The notes beneath the pieces were generated by a model. The model made no database searches. It worked only from the letters and a program-made list of their open reading frames with translations, and was not told where the DNA came from. Positions 1 to 13,400 of a stretch of 64,000 nucleotides of DNA are shown here, one piece after another; position 1 is the first letter of the stretch, and each line of letters begins with the position of its first letter. This DNA is from Opisthocomus hoazin (Eukaryota > Chordata > Aves > Opisthocomiformes > Opisthocomidae). The DNA is taken from NCBI RefSeq assembly GCF_030867145.1, contig NC_134434.1, forward strand, positions 6,076,001 through 6,140,000, in the 5' to 3' direction. The position numbers and the translations under genes were made by a program.

Positions 1-92
1 GGGCACGGCAGCATCCCGGCCCGAGCCGTGGGTGCGGGAAAGGGTGCTCGTTGTTTCCAGTCCTTCCCGGTTGAGCCGTCGTGAGCAAAAAA

Positions 93-712
93 AGCTAATG
101 GGATCCTAGGATGCATTAGGAGGAGTGTGGGCAGCAGGTCGAGGGAGGTTCTCCTTCCCCTCTACACTGCCCTGGTGAGGCCCCATCTGCAGTGCTGTGT
201 CCAGTTCTGGGATCCCCAGTTCAAGAAAGATGAGGAGCTCCTGGAGAGAGTCCAGCGGAGGGCTACGAGGATGATGAGGGGACTGGAACATCTCTCCTCC
301 GAGGAGAGGCTGAGGGAGCTGGGCTTGTTCAGCCTGAAGAAGAGAAGGCTGAGAGGGGACCTTAGAAATGCCTCTAAATATCTGCAGGGTGGGGGTCAAG
401 AGGACGGGGCCAGACTCTTTCCAGTGGTGCCCAGCGACAGGACAAGGGGCAACGGGCACAAACTGAAGCAGAGGAAGCTCCAGCTGAAGATGAGGAAGAA
501 CTTCTTCCCTCTGAGGGTGACGGAGCCCTGGCCCAGGCTGCCCAGGGAGGCTGTGGAGTCTCCTTCTCTGGAGATATTCCAGCCCCGCCTGGACGCGGTG
601 CTGTGCAGCCTGCTGTGGGTGACCCTGCTTGGGCAGGGGGTTGGGCGGGGTGACCCACAGAGGTCCCTTCCAACCCCCACCATTCTGTGATTCTGTGATT
701 CTGTGATTCTGT
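93..712 (+). mobile_element. CR1 LINE, 5'-truncated, 3' end intact
   Basis: A copy of the 3' part of CR1 (end of the reverse-transcriptase ORF plus 3' UTR), ending in three to four ATTCTGTG-type repeats. It lies upstream of the recognised ARSG exons. The residual frame 127-690 is a remnant of the CR1 ORF2 C-terminus. Confidence 0.93.
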
Positions 713-972
713 AACTTCAAAAGGTCTTGATGTCTGGGTGAGGCATTCTGCTCCAGGCTGGGGTGCAGGAGGGATGCTGGCGGTCCTGACTGCGTCGTGT
801 TTCTCTTGCAGAGGGGATGCCGTAGCCGTGCAAGGAGGGAAAAATACCGCTTTGGTTTGGTGTCTAATTAGATATTTACCAGGAAGGAAGGTGAGTTAAA
901 AATAGAGTGACAGTGACTTCAAGGGGTGTGTTTGACTTCTAAGAATAACGCCTTTGCTGGTGCCGATTTCAG

Positions 973-1206
973 GAATATCGGGTGAGAGACGGAGAAGACG
1001 TCGCAGCTCGGTCGGTAGCCAAGGGAGCAAACCCGGACCTGCCGTTCCCCGGGCTGGCCCCCCCCGGAGCAGCGAAGGAGGGGACGTTCGCGTCGCTGCG
1101 AGGGCTGCGGAGAGCCCGACTGCACCCGGGGGGACGCAGCGGAGGGAGCCTGGGGAAGACGAAGCTGCCAGTGCCCCGGCGAGGGTCAGGGGGGAAGTGT
1201 GGCACC
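973..1206 (+). other. ARSG: Probable ARSG 5' UTR segment
   Basis: An AG acceptor-like site at 971-972 (gatttcag) precedes GC- and CpG-rich sequence that runs uninterrupted into the first coding exon, so this may be the noncoding front of that exon. The pyrimidine tract is weak. The same stretch could instead belong to a local promoter, since it is CpG-rich and contains GACGTC. No upstream ARSG exon is recognised in 1-972. Confidence 0.35.
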
Positions 1207-1403
1207 ATGGGGACCCCCTCCCCGAACACGATGCTGGTGCTCGCCGCGGTGCTGGCCGGGCTCTTGGCTTCCCACGCAGCGTACGGGCGGCCCAACTTCA
1301 TCGTCATCCTGGCAGATGACGTGGGCTGGGGGGATCTTGGGGCCAACTGGGCAGAGACGAAGGAGACCCCGCATTTGGATCAGTTGGCTGCTGAAGGGAC
1401 GAG
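1207..1403 (+). CDS. ARSG: ARSG coding exon 1 (signal peptide, first metal ligands)
   Basis: Encodes residues 1-65 and two bases of codon 66. It contains a hydrophobic leader and then [20 protein letters not shown], the N-terminal sulfatase block with metal-ligand aspartates D37 and D38. The donor is GTAACG at 1404. Confidence 0.93.
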
Positions 1404-4400
1404 GTAACGTCTGTCCCCTCTCTCTGTCCTTCTCCGAGCATCCCTGGTTACTCTGTCCTGCAGCAAAAGACGAGAGGCAATGGCCTCGAGTTGCGTCAGG
1501 GGAGGTTTAGATTGGATATTGAGAAAAATTTCTTTCCTGAAAGAGTGGTCAGGCCTTGGACCAGGCTGCCCAGGGCAGTGGGGGAGTCCCCATCCCTGGA
1601 GGGGTTCAAAAACCGTGTGGATGTGGCACTTGGGGACATGGTTTAGCAGGCGTGGTGGCTTGGGTTGATGGTTGGACTTGATGATCTTAGAGGTCTTTTC
1701 CAACCTTGATGATTCTGTGATTCAAAGGGGGTTTCCCTCCCGTGGGGACCAGCAGGCGAAAGGGGTTTCGCTGACGTGGTTTTGGGTGCGTGGGGAGGGC
1801 ACCCAGACCCCAGCGCCTCGGGGTGCAGGTCCATCCATCCCCATGGGACCTGTGAGCTTCATCGCCCGCTCCGGACCCTCGTCCCCGGGGCAGAAGGGGA
1901 CACGTGCAGGGGAGCAGGGAGGGCCGGGGCAGCGCTGGGGCTTGTGAGCGAAGGCTCCTTTCATTTTCTAGGTTCATGGATTTCCACTCGGCCGCGTCCA
2001 CTTGCTCGCCGTCCCGCGCCTCGCTGCTGACAGGGCGTCTCGGCGCACGCAACGGGGTCACCCGCAACTTCGCCATCACGTCGGTGGGCGGCCTCCCCCT
2101 GAACGAGACCACCCTGGCCGAGGTCCTGCGGGGGGCTGGGTACAGCACGGGGGCTATAGGTAATGCCGGCCGTGCCGAGGGGGCAGCCGGGGTGGGGAGA
2201 TGGGGAGGGGGACGCAAAGATGCCCGAGCCCATCCATTACAGAGGAGGTGCCGCAGGTAGTGAGGTGAGGTGCTGGCTGTTAAAGGATCGGATTTTGAAC
2301 TTCTTTGGGTTTCTGCAATCCCAAGCTTAAAAGTCTTGTTCATCAACGACCTGGATGAAAAGTTAGAATGTACCCTCAGCAAGTCTGCTGATGACACCAA
2401 ACTGGGAGGAGCGGTGGATACACCAGCAGGCTGTGCTGCCGTTCAGCGAGACCTGGATAGGCTGGAGAGTTGGGCAGGGAGGAACCTGATGAGGTTCAAC
2501 AAAGGCAAGGGCAGGGTCCTGCACCTGGGGAGGAACAACCCCATGCACCAGTACAGGCTGGGGCTGACCTGCTGGAAAGCAGCTCTGCGGAGAGGGACTG
2601 GGAGTGCTGGGGGACGACAGGGTGACCATGAGCCAGCAGCGTGCCCTGGGTGCCAAGAAGGCCGATGGCATTCTGGGGTGCATCAAGAGGAGTGTGGGCA
2701 GCAGGTCGAGGGAGGTTCTTCTTCCCCTCTACACTGCCCTAGTGAGGTCCCATCTGCAGTGCTGTGTCCAGTTCTGGGCTTCCCAGTTCAAGAAAGATGA
2801 GGAGCTACTGGAGAGAGTCCAGCGGAGGGCTACGAGGATGGTGAGGGGACTGGAGCATCTCTCCTACGAGGAGAGGCTGAGGGAGCTGGGCTTGTTCAGC
2901 CTGGAGAAGAGAAGGCTGAGAGGGGACCTAATACGTGCTTACGAATATCTGCAGGGTGGGTGTCAGGAGGACGGGGCCAGACTCTTTCCAGTGGTGCCCA
3001 GCGACAGGACAAGGGGCAACGGGCACAAACTGAAGCCGAGGAAGCTCCAGCTGAACCCGAGGAAGAACTTCTTCCCTCTGAGGGTGACGGAGCCCTGGCC
3101 CAGGCTGCCCAGGGAGGCTGTGGAGTCTCCTTCTCTGGAGATATTCCAGCCCCGCCTGGATGTGGTGCTGTGCAGCCTGCTCTGGGTGACCCTGCTTGGG
3201 CAAGGGGTTGGGCTGGGTGACCCACAGAGGTCCCTTCCAACCCCCACCATTCTGTGATTCTGTGATTCTGTGAAATCTTCAGACGTACGACATTGCCTGA
3301 AATTCAGGCCCACCCTGCTTCTCCGTGTAAGCTCTAATTGCCCCACCTCGCAAGGAACGTGCCAACTTCTCCCTAGCAAGCGGGCTCTGCTCGCCCGCGT
3401 CGCACTGGCAGGAAAGCTCCCGGTTTCTCCTTTCACCTGCAGTTTTTGCAGTTCTCCCTCTCGGATCGGTGCCTTCGGTGGGGGCAAGCACGTGCCCAAG
3501 GTCGGAGGGCGAAGCTGGCTGTTTGGGAGGGGTTAGGAAGTCGCCTGTTCTGAACACAACTGCATGAAAGAACCTTTTAAGGGTGGAAGCGGTCGATTTG
3601 CACAGGTGCAAGATACTTTATGCATTTTTTTAAAGTTTATGCAAAAAAGACCCAAAAAGCATTCTGGAAACACGGCCAGCACAAACAAGCAGCCTTTCCT
3701 GTTGCTAGATTAGAGAGATTTTGCTCTGTACAACTGCCTGAGAGGAGGGTGTAGTGAGGCGGGGGTTGGTCTTTTCTCCCCAGTAACCAGCAATAGGACG
3801 AGAGGCAACGGCCTCAGGTTGCATCAGGGGAGGTTTAGATCAGACATTGTGAAAAATTTCTTTCCTGAAAGAGTGGTCAGGTGTGGGACCAGGCTGCCCA
3901 GGGCAGTGGGGGAGTCCCCATCCCTGGAGGGGTTCAAAAACCATGTGAATGTGGCACTTGGGGACATGGTTTAGCAGGCGTGGTGGGGTTGGGTTGATGG
4001 TTGGATGTGATGATCTCAGAGGGCTTTTCCCACCTTAATGATTCTGTGATTCTAAAGCCCCCGGCGTGGCGGGCGCCTCGGGGGGGATGGCTGGCGGTGG
4101 CCGTGCTGCGTTCACCTCTGCGATGATGCTCTGTGGTTTCCATGCAGGCAAGTGGCACCTGGGACACCACGGCCGCCATCACCCCAGCTTCCGCGGTAAG
4201 TGCTGCGCTGGCGGGGACGAGCTGAGCGTCCCACGGCCGCCTTGTCCCTGCTGACACCCGGGCTTTCCCCCCAGGCTTCGACTACTACTTCGGGATCCCC
4301 TACAGCCATGACATGGGCTGCACGGACACCCCCGGCTACAACCTGCCGCCCTGCCCGCCCTGTCCGCAGCGCGGTGTGGCTGACAGGTATGGGGGGCACG

Positions 4401-7400
4401 TGGGGGGTCCAAGCGCTGGCACTGGGGGGTTGGTGATGGCACTGGTGTCCCCAGGCCCGAGAGCTGCCCTTTGTTGCCGTCACCTCGCCTCATACCCGGT
4501 TTCCTCCCTGCGCATCCCGCAGCAGGGCATGGGTTGGGGAGGTGGGTCGGTGTCCGGAGCACCCTGTGCCGCGGGGATGTTGGCATCGTACCCTTTCCGC
4601 TCCCATCCTTGGCTTTCTCCAAAGCCAGGAGAACAGCCGGGCTCCGCGCCTGCTCCCGCACCGGTCCCCGCGCCGGTGACGAGGATGGGGTGGCTTCTTC
4701 CCAGCAGGGTGGCGAGGAAGGACTGTTATACCGAGGTGGCCCTTCCTCTCTTCGAGAACCTCACCATCGTCCAGCAGCCCGTTGACCTCAGCGGCCTGAC
4801 GGCTCGCTACGCGGAGGAGGCAGAGCGGTTCATCCGGCAGGCAAGGTGAGATGCCACCTGCTGTCCCCTGTCCCCATCACCAGGAAAGCACATGGGTCAC
4901 TGCAGGCATCTTCTGCGTCGCGTTGGTGCAATGCCAGGGGGGCGACAGGCATTGCCCTGCGGTTTTGGGGAGCAGATCTGGAGTCTCCGTGGCTCGGCTT
5001 CCCAGCCAAGGAGGAGGAAGCCACCGAGGCTGTCACTGGTGTCACAGAATCACAGAATGGTGGGGGTTGGAAGGGACCTCTGCGGGTCACCCAGTCCAAC
5101 CCCCTGCCGAAGCAGGGTCACCCAGAGCAGGCTGCACAGCACCGCGGCCAGGCGGGGCTGGAATATCTCCAGAGAAGGAGACTCCACAGCCTCCCTGGGC
5201 AGCCTGGGCCAGGGCTCCGTCACCCTCAGAGGGAAGAAGTTCTTCCTCATGTTCAGCTGGAACTTCCTCGGCTTCAGTTTGTGCCCGTTGCCCCTTGTCC
5301 TGTCGCTGGGCACCACTGGAAAGAGTCTGGCCCCGTCCTCCTGACCCCCACCCTGCAGATATTTAGAGGCATTTCGAAGGTCCCCTCTCAGCCTTCTCTT
5401 CTCCAGGCTGAACAAGCCCAGCTCCCTCAGCCTTTCCTCGTAGGAGAGATGCTCCAGTCCCCTCATCATCCTCGTAGCCCTCCGCTGGACTCTCTCCAGT
5501 AGCTCCTCATCTTTCTTGAACTGGGGAGCCCAGAACTGGACACAGCACTCCAGATGGGGCCTCACTAGGGCAGAGTAGAGGGGAAGGAGAACCTCCCTGG
5601 ACCCACTGGCCACACTCCTCCTAATGCACCCCAGGATCCCATTGGCCTTCTTGGCAGCCAGAGCTGCAGAGCTTGGAAGCCTTTTGGTGCATCTCCTCTA
5701 AAGGGATCGTGTGGTTTTCAAACCGTCATTCACGAGGAAGGTCAAAGCCTTCGAGCTGGGCTGTGCCTCCTTCCTGGAGGCAAGGTGCGGTGAGATCCCA
5801 GCTAGTGGGGCTGGGAGGGCGGGAGGGAACCGCTGCCATCCCGCCGTCCTCCATCCGTCCCTCTGTCTGCAGTGGCGTGGGACACGGGGCAGGCGGGTGG
5901 CTCTGCCGGGCAGCGGAGGGGTGCTGAGGGTGGGGGATGCTGAGGGTGGGGGGATGCTGGCAGGGCTCCAGGATCCCCGGGCTTCAGGGCCAGCCTCCGC
6001 CAGCCGTGCGGGACGCGAGGAGCCCGGGCGTGCTCTTCGCTGAGGAGCAAAGCAGCTCCTCTGAGACGACCCTGAGGCCCTGCTGATGGGTTGTGTAATT
6101 TTAATCCCTGTTATCGGCGGATTATGGGCTGTGACTTTGCAAAAGGCTTCCCTGCAGTGCGGGGAGGGGAAGGGCTGCCGGGCAGCCCCCGTCCCGCGCC
6201 TGCATCCAGGGATGGCACCGAAGGGCCGCGGCGGGGGGGTCCTGCGGGCCAGCTTGGGGACAGGTTTGTGGAACGGGGGCAAGAGAGGGGTTGGGCAGGG
6301 AGAAACCTGCAGGGAAACCCAATAAGCATGGGGACCATTTTTCTCGCACGATACCTATAGTTTATCCCCTTTGGGTACCAGAATCGGTGGCAGCGTGGCC
6401 GGGACGCGTGGTCGGGACGCGTGCCGGGAGGGTACCCGGGCAGCGGGCTGCAGGGCGGCAGCGGTCCCCCCTCCTGTGCAAACCCCCGGCCCTCCGGGCT
6501 GCCAGGGTGCCGTGAAAACGAGCCGGTGAGCTCTGGGTTAATAAGAAAAACCTTTTAACTCCCGGTAGTGTTCTGGGGTTATCTTCGTTCACGGAGAACA
6601 GGATTAAGCAGGTGCCTGCCTTTTTTCTCCTGCTCTTTGATGGCTTATTCCAGTTTTCCTCTGCCTGACTCATTCATTAGGGCACAACAAAAGAAGACCG
6701 GATTTGTCATCTCGGTGTTTTTTTAACCAGTCGTGTCAAGGTTGAGCAATTCGTGGCCATGAGGCTTGGCTCTGCCCTGGGACCCTTAGAGCGTGGCCAA
6801 CACGGGAGCAACAGTCAGGGACGTTTGTCTTAAGTTATCGATTAAATGTTTGCTCAATTTTCGGGAGAATTCTGGAATGCTGATGCCAAAAGCCAGCGGG
6901 ATGTTCAGCTGAGCGCTGTGGTCACGAGTCCGTCTGGATGCCGGAGTCCACCCAGTGCTCCCGGGTGGGATGCGGGCCAGGGAAGCAGCTTTCCCTGCTC
7001 CGGGGTCTCTGGGGTCTCGAGGGGAAAGGTGCCACGTAGCCTTTTGTAGCAGCCATTTGCACGGGGTGTGTCAGCACCCCCTGAACCCCGGTGTTTCTCC
7101 GGGGCTGGGCAGGGTGCCGGGGGGACGCAGCCCTTTGTGGGGCTCCGGTGCCACCAGGGAAGGATGTGCCAGCTCCAGCCGGGATGGGGTTTACTCATTT
7201 TCCATCCCCAGGTGGGTGATGGGTAAAGGAAGGAAGCACCGAAACGCACATCGGAGGGGTCCCAAAAGCTCTTCTGGAGGCAGCGGTGGGGTGGCCGGAG
7301 CCGGGCACGTGCAGGGGCTGGGGCACGTCACCGGGATCCGGCCCCTCCTCGCCGCTCGCCATCCCACCCTTCCCCTCGGCGGTCCCTGAGGAAGAGCGGG

Positions 7401-10400
7401 CCTCGTCGGAGGAGATAAATATAGCCGTAAACAAGAAAACAGGACGTGTCCGCTGATGATTTGAAAGCAAACAGGCAGTCAGGCAGTGCGCGGCGAGCGA
7501 ACGTGCCGTGCGCCCTGTCCCGGGCTGCTCAGAAGCACCGAGGCCGTGCTTGGGGTCAGTGTGGGCATCCTTCTGCTGCTCATCCCTCGCTAGAATCACC
7601 GTCAGGGGCCGAGCGCTTGCTGGGGAGGGGGAGAAAGGGGCCAAAATGGGCCCTGTGAGAGAGGGGATGGAGGCGGGTGGGTGCCAGGGATGCACCGGCG
7701 CGGGGTGCTTGGCTGGTGGCCGGCGCGGCGCTGGCTGCGGGACAGCGGGAGATGGACGGGGCAAGCCTGACCCGAATGGGAGGAGAGCGGGCGGTGGGGA
7801 GAGGGTTAAGTAGGCGCAGGGGAGAAGTGGCTCACATTGGGCCAAGCATCCCCCCCGCAAGGGGAGCGGGTGCCCGGGGGGTTTGCACGCAGGGTGGTTT
7901 TGCCCCCAGGGGCTGCAGCAGAGGCAGGGGGGGCTGCAGGGCTCCCAAGGGGAACGGCCACCGGTCTGTGCCTCCATGCTCGGCATGGCCACCACCCCAA
8001 TGACCTCCTGCTGCCGCCTTCCCCTTCCCCAGCCGGGCTGAACGTGCACCCCCTTCTCCCCTCTGCAGCGACAGCGGCCGCCCCTTCTTCCTCTACCTGG
8101 CGCTGGCCCATATGCACGTCCCGCTGGGGGTCCCCCCGCCGCCCCCCGCCTCGGGCGGGGGCATCTACGGAGCCTCCCTGAGCGAGATGGACGCCTTGGT
8201 GGGACGGATAAGGCGGATGGCCGACAGCCACGGGAAGGGCAGGACGCTGCTGTGGTTCGCAGGTACAGCAGGAGAACAAGCCGGCTGCGGGCGACGCCGC
8301 GGCTGCACCGACGCCAGCCCTGGGGTGTGCGTGGGTGGCCGGGACCTGTGTTCATCCCCGGGAGCATTTTGTCCCCAGTCCTCGAAGCTCCTGGCTGCTC
8401 CCAGCCGTGGCCAAGCTGCCTGGGGCTGTCGCATCGCGGGGTCAGGGGGTTCTGGGCTGCTGCGGCCGCTCAGCCGGGTGCCCACCCCGCCACCCCCCTT
8501 CGGCTGTGCCTAATTAAACCGCAAATCCTCATTCATTAAGGAGCCCAAATCCGCTCTCTCGCAGAGCAGCCTCCCTAATGAGGATGTGTTGCTCCTGATG
8601 ACAGGAACTGCCCCGCCGCTCGTTAACGGCCAAGGCTGGTGGCAGCCATCACCCCCCTGCGCCCCAGCTCTGCTCCAGCCCCTCACCGGGGACTTGGGCA
8701 GCCCCGGCCTTTGAAAATAAACTTTTAGAAATAATAAATAAGCCCTGCTGCTCTTGCTGATGTGGGAAAGCATCACAGGGGTGGGAAGGAGGGGTGGGGG
8801 GGTCGCTCGTCCCCGCTCGCCCTCCGCTGCGGAGGTGCCCCCGGTCCTGGTGTCACTGACGGGGGACGTTCCTCTCTCTTGCAGGTGACAACGGCCCCTG
8901 GGCGCAGAAGTGCGAGCTGGCGGGACGCCTGGGGCCATTCGTGGGGGCCTGGCAGCGGCAGCGAGGTAACCTGGGAGTGAGGGGGTTCCCTGTCCCCAGG
9001 GGTGCGGGGCGGGGGGGTCTGCTCCACAAAGCTCTTCATTGCCCGTCGAGGGGGACATGGGGAGCGTTTCGCTCCCCAGCCATTCTGCTGGCTGCTGCCC
9101 TGGCCCGAGTCGCCTTGAGGACACCCCAGAATAGTTTTTTTCTTTCAAGCAGTGAAGTTTTCCCCTAAAACTGTTAAGGGGGGATCTGGGCCCGCCCGGT
9201 CCCTGTCACCCCGGAGCTTGAGGTGAGTGGCTGCTGGTTCTCGAGACGGGATGCTCTCACTCCCCAAGCCATCGGCTGTGGCGGGGTCTCGCAGCCCCCA
9301 GCCCCATCCCAGCACCGCAGGACTTTGCTTTTCTTTCTCTTCGCTGTTTTGTTGTCGTCTTTTATTTCTCCCTTTCCTCCTTTTCCGGCCAAGCCATCTG
9401 CTTGGTGGGTTGATTTCAGCCGGAGCGGCCAGAAGCATGCATGAGTCAGGCGTTTCCCACTTCTGCTTGTGTTACGCAGTGTAAACGCGCGCCGGGCTCG
9501 GTTCCCCTCTCTGCTCGGGGTCAGCGGGGAGGGAGCGGTGGCGGAGGGGCCGCGGTGCCGCTTCCCGACACCTACCCGTGCCCCGCGACCGGGGCCGCTT
9601 CCCGGGGCGAGCGCTGCCGCCGGGCTGGCTCGCCCTCCCGTTCCCAGAGCCCTTCCTTCGGCTGGCCCCAGGGATGAAATCGTAACCTTAATATATTTTT
9701 TTTTACTTAGTAAACAAACCCTGCTGACGACCTGGGTTGCTCTTGAGCAACCGACGGTCACAAGCCGGAGCAGATGGTACGGGCAGTCCGGCGTTGGGGA
9801 ACAAAGCTGGGAAAACACGGCCCCTTCGCAGGCTCTCGCTGCCTTGCGAAAACACCCCGAGCCCCGGCTTCGGCGTGGGGCCGGGGCGGCAGCCGGGCTG
9901 GCAGGGCTCGGGGAGCTGGCTGGCGACGCCGAGCGGGACGGCTGACTCGGAAATCCCTCGGCTGGCTGCTGCTGCGCGGGTGTTTTGAAAGCCAGCCCAG
10001 AGTTACCGTCTGCTGCCGGCTGGGTTGACGCCACAAATGCCCGCCGGTGTGGGTGCTGGGTGGGGGGGATGCCGGGCCATCCCATCCCAGGGCATCCCAC
10101 GGCATCCCAGGGCATCCCATCCTGGGGCATCCCATCCTGGGGCATCCCATCCCAGGGCATCCCAGGGCATCCCATCCTGGGGCATCCCATCCTGGGGCAT
10201 CCCATCCCAGGGCATCCCATCCTGGAGCATCCCATCCTGGGGCATCCCATCCCAGGGCATCCCATCCCAGGGCATCCCATCCCGGGGGCATCGGGGAGAA
10301 GCCCTCTGCGGAGCGGGAGGCCGGGCTGCTCTATACGTCTCGCATAGCTTGGCGTTTCCTTTTAGGGTCCAACCCAAATTCCAGGGATATTTTCCGTTGA

Positions 10401-13400
10401 TTTCGGGTGGTCGCTGGAGTCGAGTCTTGCTGGGAGAGAGCAGCGCGTCGGTGCGTGCTCTGCCCCTTCTCTGGCGGGGGAGCTTCCCACAGCCCCCAGC
10501 CTACCCCAAAAACCCATCTCCCACCTTGGGCCCAAGAGCCCGGCAAGGGGGGGGTGCTGGGATGAGGATGCGCGTTTTGGGGATGTGATTCTGGCAGGTT
10601 TGGGAAGCTCCAGACCAAATATCCCCGTGCCAGGGACCTGCTGCGCGCGGTGGGAGTGGGACCAGGGGTTTCATCTGGGAATGCTCAGTTCAGCTTTCCG
10701 GGGAAGCTGTGGCTTCTGCGGTCCCCGCAGCATCAGGGCTGCATCATCCCTGCTCTGGAGGAAGATCCCTGCCTGGGTTTGGGGTGTTTCACCCCCTTTT
10801 ACTCCCCAAAGTGTTCATGTGAGCTCGTTCACAGGCGGCTCCGGCGTTGTGCCCAGCCTGGGTGGCTGGAGGGAAACACCCCCCGATGTCCTCCTGGAGA
10901 CCCCCGACCGTGCGTGGAAAAGCGCTTGAAATGCAGCTGCCTTACCGGGAGGACAAGTCATTTAATACATGTGCAGAGTTGGGGATTAATATTAATTGCT
11001 GTAATTGCTATAATTTGCTAGGGTGTCGGAAGGTGGGGGGGAGGCACCTCGCTTGCCTGGTGGGCGTTGGAAGCCCTGTTACGTTTCCAGTAGCCACAAG
11101 AGACCCCGGTGCCGGCTGTGTCCCACCACTTCAGGCCCAAAGAGACGTTCATCGGGGGGGAAACGCTGAAAGTTTGGGGTGGGGAGTGGGGGAGAGCGGG
11201 GACGTGCCTGGCCCGTGCTGCCGGGATGGGCAATGGGGTCAGAAACCTTTTTCCCAGACTATTCCTCGTGCCGCGGCATCCGTGCCACCCGTGTCCGCTC
11301 CGTCGGCGTGGGCACGGCGGCATCGCTTGGGAGCGCAGGATCAGCCCAAACTGCCTGTGGCATCGGGCAGCGACTCCTGGGGAGGCCGAGCTGGGCTGGG
11401 GACGGGCGCGGGGACACGGGGGGGGGCACGGGGAGGCTGTGCCGCGGCGGGGACATCGCTGCTCCCTTGGCTCTGCCCGGAGGAAATGGCTTTGGGCGAG
11501 CGCCGTTGCCATGCGGACGCTGAAAGGCGGGCGGACAAAAGGCTGGGAAGTTTGCTCCGTGAATCGGGTTGGGATTCTCCGTTTGCCCCATTCCCAGCCC
11601 CTCCCCCCCCCCCCCCAGCCATGAGCTGCCAGGGGCCCTTTGGGCTACGGCCAAGGCAGAGGCTCTCTAACACCCTGCCACTCGTTTCCACGCTCAACAC
11701 CCGTATTTTGCTGCTCAGCACCCCCGTTTCGCTGCTCAGCACCCCCGTTTTGATGCTCAGCGTCCCAGGTGGAGGAAGGGATTGGGCACCTTCCCCTTGC
11801 TGCATGTCTCAAACCCAAGGGCAGCGCCGGGGCGTTTTGAGTGATGCCAGGGAACCAACCAGACGGGTTAATTAGCCGGCAGGAGGGTTGTCGGCAGGCT
11901 GGTGGTTTTAACGAAGCAGGTTTCCAGCAGGCCGGGGGGGCTGTCGGTGCTTTACCACGTGGAGGCTGTTCCCAGCCCCTGGCAGAAATTCCCACATTGC
12001 CCACCTGCTCCGTATTCTCGCCCGACATCAAAAGTGGATGGAAATGTGGCAGAAATGTGGCAGAAATGTGGCAGCTCCAGCAGCCGGCTGCGTTTCTCAT
12101 CACTCACCAGAGCAGAGGAGAAACGCAAAGCAGTGCCAAATTGAGCCCCCCGTTTTTTCCCCTCTTTCCCAGCCTCTTTTAAAAACTCCTGTAACTCCTC
12201 TCCCTGCCCTGACCCAGCTCCATCTACAGCGAGTTCACCCCCCTTTGGGGCCATTTGCTCCATCTCTGCCTCCGAGTAGGTAGAAATTTTTCCCAGGGAA
12301 ACTCTGGAGTCGGGAGTTTTTTCCCGTCAATGCAAAGCTCCCGGGCAGCGGGATGCTGAGCGCTGCCCTTTTCTCTTGCAGGCGGGAGCTCGGCCAAGCG
12401 AACGACCTGGGAAGGAGGGCACCGGGTGCCGGCACTGGCGTACTGGCCCGGCCGCATCCCTGCCGAGCGGACAAGCCGTGCTCTGCTCAGGTAAGAGCCC
12501 GGCTGGGTCACACTGGGGAGCCCCTTTGCCCCCATTTGGAAGGACCCCCCGTCCCCATGCTGGCACCCAGGTGACGATCTGGATTTTGGCAGCGGCAGCC
12601 GCCCGCGCTGGTTAGGTCGAGGGAGGTTCTCCTTCCCCTCTACTCTGCCCCAGTGAGGCCCCATCTGCAGTGCTGTGTCCAGTGCTGGGCTCCCCAGTTC
12701 AAGAAAGATGAGGAGCTACTGGAGAGAGTCCAGCGCAGGGCTACGAGGATGAGGAGGGGACTGGAGCATCTCTCCTACGAGGAGAGGCTGAGCGACCTGG
12801 GCTTGTTCAGCCTGGAGAAGAGAAGGCTGAGAGGGGACCTTAGAAATGCTGATAAATATCTGCAGGGTGGGGGTCAGGAGGACGGGGCCAGACTCTTTCC
12901 AGTGGTGCCCAGCGACAGGACAAGGGGCAACGGGCACAAACTGAAGCCGAGGAAGTTCCAGCTGAAGATGAGAAAGAACTTCTTCCCTCTGAGGGTGACG
13001 GAGCCCTGGCCCAGGCTGCCCAGGGAGGCTGTGGAGTCTCCTTCTCTGGAGATATTCCAGACCCGCCTGGCCACGGTGCTGTGCAGCCTGCTCTGGGTGA
13101 CCCTGCTTGGGCAGGGGGTTGGGCTGGGTGACCCACAGAGGTCCCTTCCAACCCCAAACATTCTAGGGTTCTGTGATTCTGTGATTGCCTGCCATGGACC
13201 AGGCTCTGTGCTTTTGCCCTCTCCCAAGGCCCTGAGACTCAATGCTTCAGCAAAGACGAGTTGAAAGGGCTTTTTGTGAGGCTGGTGGCTTGGCGCTCAC
13301 AGCCGCCGGGCTCCGTGTGCCTCCTGGCCGCGGCGGCCGAGTGCCTCTCGATAATTAAAAGATGACGATGTTCTCTTTCTCCACCAAGAAGCAGGCTTAG

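Larger units (their letters stand above)
8966..12381 (+). other. ARSG intron 7 content
   Basis: Contains the 15-bp minisatellite at 10079-10287 and two short tandem repeats. A 14-base C run sits near 11605. The remainder is unique GC-rich sequence in which I see no further feature. Confidence 0.7.

Noticed and set aside
1231-1233. Second in-frame ATG as the ARSG start
   Set aside because: The first ATG at 1207 has the better Kozak context and matches orthologue length; the second remains possible since the signal-peptide core follows it.
4846-5502. Recurrent antisense frames over CR1 copies
   Set aside because: The same peptide text recurs wherever a CR1 occurs; it is the non-coding strand of the CR1 ORF2 end and 3' UTR, not a gene family.
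7195-8367. A 390-residue minus-strand frame across ARSG exon 6
   Set aside because: Shadow of GC-rich sequence antisense to a confirmed exon; proline/alanine-rich with no recognisable domain.
9174-10588. A 368-residue minus frame and plus frames over 10 kb
   Set aside because: Again a 15-bp tandem repeat fused to GC-rich intron; no conserved domain.
12653-13264. CR1-derived frames as host genes (also at 127-690, 2604-3257 and 23559-24212)
   Set aside because: They are 5'-truncated ends of the CR1 reverse-transcriptase ORF without their own promoter or conserved start.
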